Position numbers and translations under genes: made by a program. Below the pieces are notes generated by a model. The model searched no databases, had not been told where the DNA came from, and saw only the letters and a list, made by a program, of their open reading frames with translations. From the NCBI GenBank assembly GCA_029260195.1, contig JAJDDS010000499.1, positions 1 through 8,643 on the forward strand: a stretch of DNA of 8,643 nt, given 5' to 3'. Positions within the stretch are counted from its first letter, which is position 1. Each line of letters starts with the position of its first letter. Positions 7,035 through 8,643 of the stretch are shown here, one piece after another. Source of the DNA: Phycisphaerae bacterium (lineage in GTDB: Bacteria > Planctomycetota > Phycisphaerae > UBA1845).

Positions 7035-8643
7035 ATGGCTCGCTCGTCACGCAGGGGGTGTGGGCGCGCGATTGTAGCCTGCCTCGCGTGGCTTTGCTTG
7101 CCCTCGATCACGTGGTCCGACGACTACGGCGATCCTGGCGCGGATCGGCTCGTCCACGCGTTCGATTTCAACGAGAGGGACAAGGGGAACCTCGAACGGA
7201 TTCCGAAGTTCTGGCGCCGATTCGGCGGTGCGGGCTTCCCCCGGTACGCGAGAGGTGAGATGGACTTCACCGAGGGGCATGACGCCGCCCCGTCATTCCG
7301 CCTGCGTTCAGAGGGGAAGAACATCGCCTACCGCTACGCCGGGACAGAGATCCCGGTGGACGACGCGAGCAACTACCTCGTTGTAGGTTGGATTCGTACC
7401 GAACGCATGGTGCAGGCGCGGGCCGCCATCAGCGCCTACTATTTGGATCGCGACGGGCTCCCGATCGCCAACACCCAGCGGTTCGGACAACTGATTGGAC
7501 CAAGCGACGAACCGGACCCGTGGCGCGAGGTACGCGTATTCCTCGCTGCCGGTCCCGCCGACGCGAAGTGGATCGGGGTGACGGTGTGGGTTGTGCATCC
7601 GGACGTGTGGGACACCGGACCTCAACCGCGGCGGGCGATTGCGCGCAAGGACGTGTCGGCCGGCGTGTTGGTGGACGACATCAACATCTATCGATTGCCT
7701 CGTATCAGTTTGTCAGCGACCTCGCTCGGCAACGTCTTCGGTCCCGAGTCCGACGCCTCGCTGTTGGCGGAAGTGACCGATCTGGACACGGAAGGGCTGT
7801 CCGCAGGTGTTGTGATCTTTGATGTCGACGGTGGAGTCGTTCGCAGTGTTGGGATCCCGGTGCTGGACCGGGAGAGTTCGACGCCGACGATCATCGACGT
7901 CGAGGGGTTGCCCAACGGGCTGTTCACCGCCAGGCTGCGGGTGGAGACCCCGCGCGGAATGCTCGCGGTCCAAACGCTTCGTTTCGCGAGCCTGCGGACC
8001 GATGTGGGGCGATCGGCGAACGGCGGGCGGGGGTTCGGCATCGAATTGAGCGTGCTTGATCGAAGCGATCCCAAAACCGAGTTAACGCTTCTCGATGGAC
8101 TGAAAGTCGGCACCGTCAAGATACCGATTTGGTCCGGAGCGTCTCACGTCCCGGATCTCATGGACACCGTCCAGTCGACGGACGAACTGCTGTACGAACT
8201 GCTTGAGTCGCGCGTGGATGTGACCGGCGTCTTCGCCGGACCGCCTGCGGACTTGGTTCGAGCCGCCGGAGCGTACCCGCGCCCGCTTCTCGCAATGCTC
8301 AGCGGTGATCCCGACGTCTGGCGAGAGCACCTCGTGCGTGTGTTCGCCCCCTACGCGAGCGTCTTTCGATCTTGGCAGATAGGACGCGACGCGGATCCGA
8401 GAGTGATCGGGAATCCCAATCTGACCCGCGCGATTGAGCAGATTCGCGGGGAGATCGAGAAGCTGATCACCGCTCCCCACCTGACCATCCCCGCGTCGTT
8501 TTCGCTCGAGCCGGCCAACCCGGCGCCGCCGGCGGACGCGTTGAGTTTTGCGCTGGACACCGCCATCGCGCCGTCGGCCATCAAATCCTACGTCGACGAT
8601 TTCAACGCACGCGGCGTGCCGATCCGGGAAGCGTACATTCTGC
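7035..8643 (+). CDS. Large secreted multidomain protein, 3' end cut off; beta-sandwich plus possible TIM-barrel
   Basis: The frame is open from the start to the window edge, giving 536 residues without a stop. ATG 7035 begins a clear Sec signal peptide (MARSSRRGCG, then AIVACLAWLCLPSI, cleavage probably after TWS at residue 28). In-frame ATGs at 7002 and 7011 are alternatives with no better ribosome site. Residues about 30-220 look like a beta-sandwich of the carbohydrate-binding type: HAFDFNE at the front, YLVVGWIRT and YYLDRDGLPI in the middle, and VLVDDINIYRL at the end. Residues 221-318 resemble an Ig-like domain. From about 333 the pattern GIELSVLD, then LKVGTVKIPIW (356-366), then SRVDVTGVF, then SVFRSWQIGRDAD suggests alternating strands and helices, as in a TIM barrel of glycoside-hydrolase type. 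No family was recognised with confidence, and the catalytic part may lie beyond the edge. It is divergently transcribed from nadB. Confidence 0.85.
   Translation, partial: MARSSRRGCGRAIVACLAWLCLPSITWSDDYGDPGADRLVHAFDFNERDKGNLERIPKFWRRFGGAGFPRYARGEMDFTEGHDAAPSFRLRSEGKNIAYRYAGTEIPVDDASNYLVVGWIRTERMVQARAAISAYYLDRDGLPIANTQRFGQLIGPSDEPDPWREVRVFLAAGPADAKWIGVTVWVVHPDVWDTGPQPRRAIARKDVSAGVLVDDINIYRLPRISLSATSLGNVFGPESDASLLAEVTDLDTEGLSAGVVIFDVDGGVVRSVGIPVLDRESSTPTIIDVEGLPNGLFTARLRVETPRGMLAVQTLRFASLRTDVGRSANGGRGFGIELSVLDRSDPKTELTLLDGLKVGTVKIPIWSGASHVPDLMDTVQSTDELLYELLESRVDVTGVFAGPPADLVRAAGAYPRPLLAMLSGDPDVWREHLVRVFAPYASVFRSWQIGRDADPRVIGNPNLTRAIEQIRGEIEKLITAPHLTIPASFSLEPANPAPPADALSFALDTAIAPSAIKSYVDDFNARGVPIREAYIL

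Noticed and set aside
6500..7258. Plus-strand frame of 252 codons overlapping the nadB start and the 7035 gene
   Set aside because: It conflicts with conserved NadB sequence and with the signal peptide of the 7035 gene, which is read in a different frame.
1..8643. CRISPR arrays, tRNA or rRNA genes, insertion sequences, toxin-antitoxin or defence modules
   Set aside because: No regular repeat-spacer pattern, cloverleaf, transposase motif or terminal inverted repeats were seen. The large frames that account for most of the window have housekeeping or envelope character.

Overview
The window is a GC-rich chromosomal segment, most likely from a member of the Planctomycetota. The best evidence for this is an exported protein (245..1864) that joins Cys-rich C-x-D-x-D-C-P type motifs, a cohesin-like beta domain, a C-[VI]-T-A-R-D-x-x-H-[ST]-L block and a C-terminal type I dockerin pair, a combination I associate with planctomycete genomes. 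A HEAT-like secreted protein with paired Trp motifs fits the same origin. This assignment is inference from protein style. No rRNA, tRNA, phage or insertion element was seen that could fix it.

Layout from left to right: (1) 1..228, plus strand, the last 75 residues of a DinG/YoaA-type superfamily 2 helicase. (2) 245..1864, minus strand, the exported dockerin protein, convergent with the helicase and separated from it by only 16 bases. (3) 1865..2062, a spacer holding a promoter-like pair, a very strong Shine-Dalgarno and a 36-codon leader ORF ahead of the dockerin gene. (4) 2063..3514, minus strand, a secreted alpha-helical HEAT-like protein of unknown function. (5) 3526..4914, minus strand, a WbpA-type UDP-N-acetylglucosamine 6-dehydrogenase, 11 bases upstream of the HEAT-like gene and probably cotranscribed with it. 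(6) 4915..5254, a 340-base gap without a supportable gene. (7) 5255..6925, minus strand, L-aspartate oxidase NadB. (8) 7035..8643, plus strand, divergent from nadB, the first 536 residues of a large secreted protein with a beta-sandwich-like N-terminal part followed by a possible TIM-barrel region. This last reading frame stays open to the window edge.

The genes do not form one recognisable pathway. NadB begins NAD synthesis and stands alone, without nadA or nadC here. WbpA makes a UDP-GlcNAcA precursor for surface polysaccharide, but no glycosyltransferase, aminotransferase or export gene is in view. Three of the six genes encode proteins with signal peptides, so the segment is biased toward the cell envelope. 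I did not find a clear new defence, mobile or RNA-guided system. The points most worth a second look are the partial secreted protein at the right edge, the dockerin protein that also carries a cohesin-like domain, and the leader region upstream of it.
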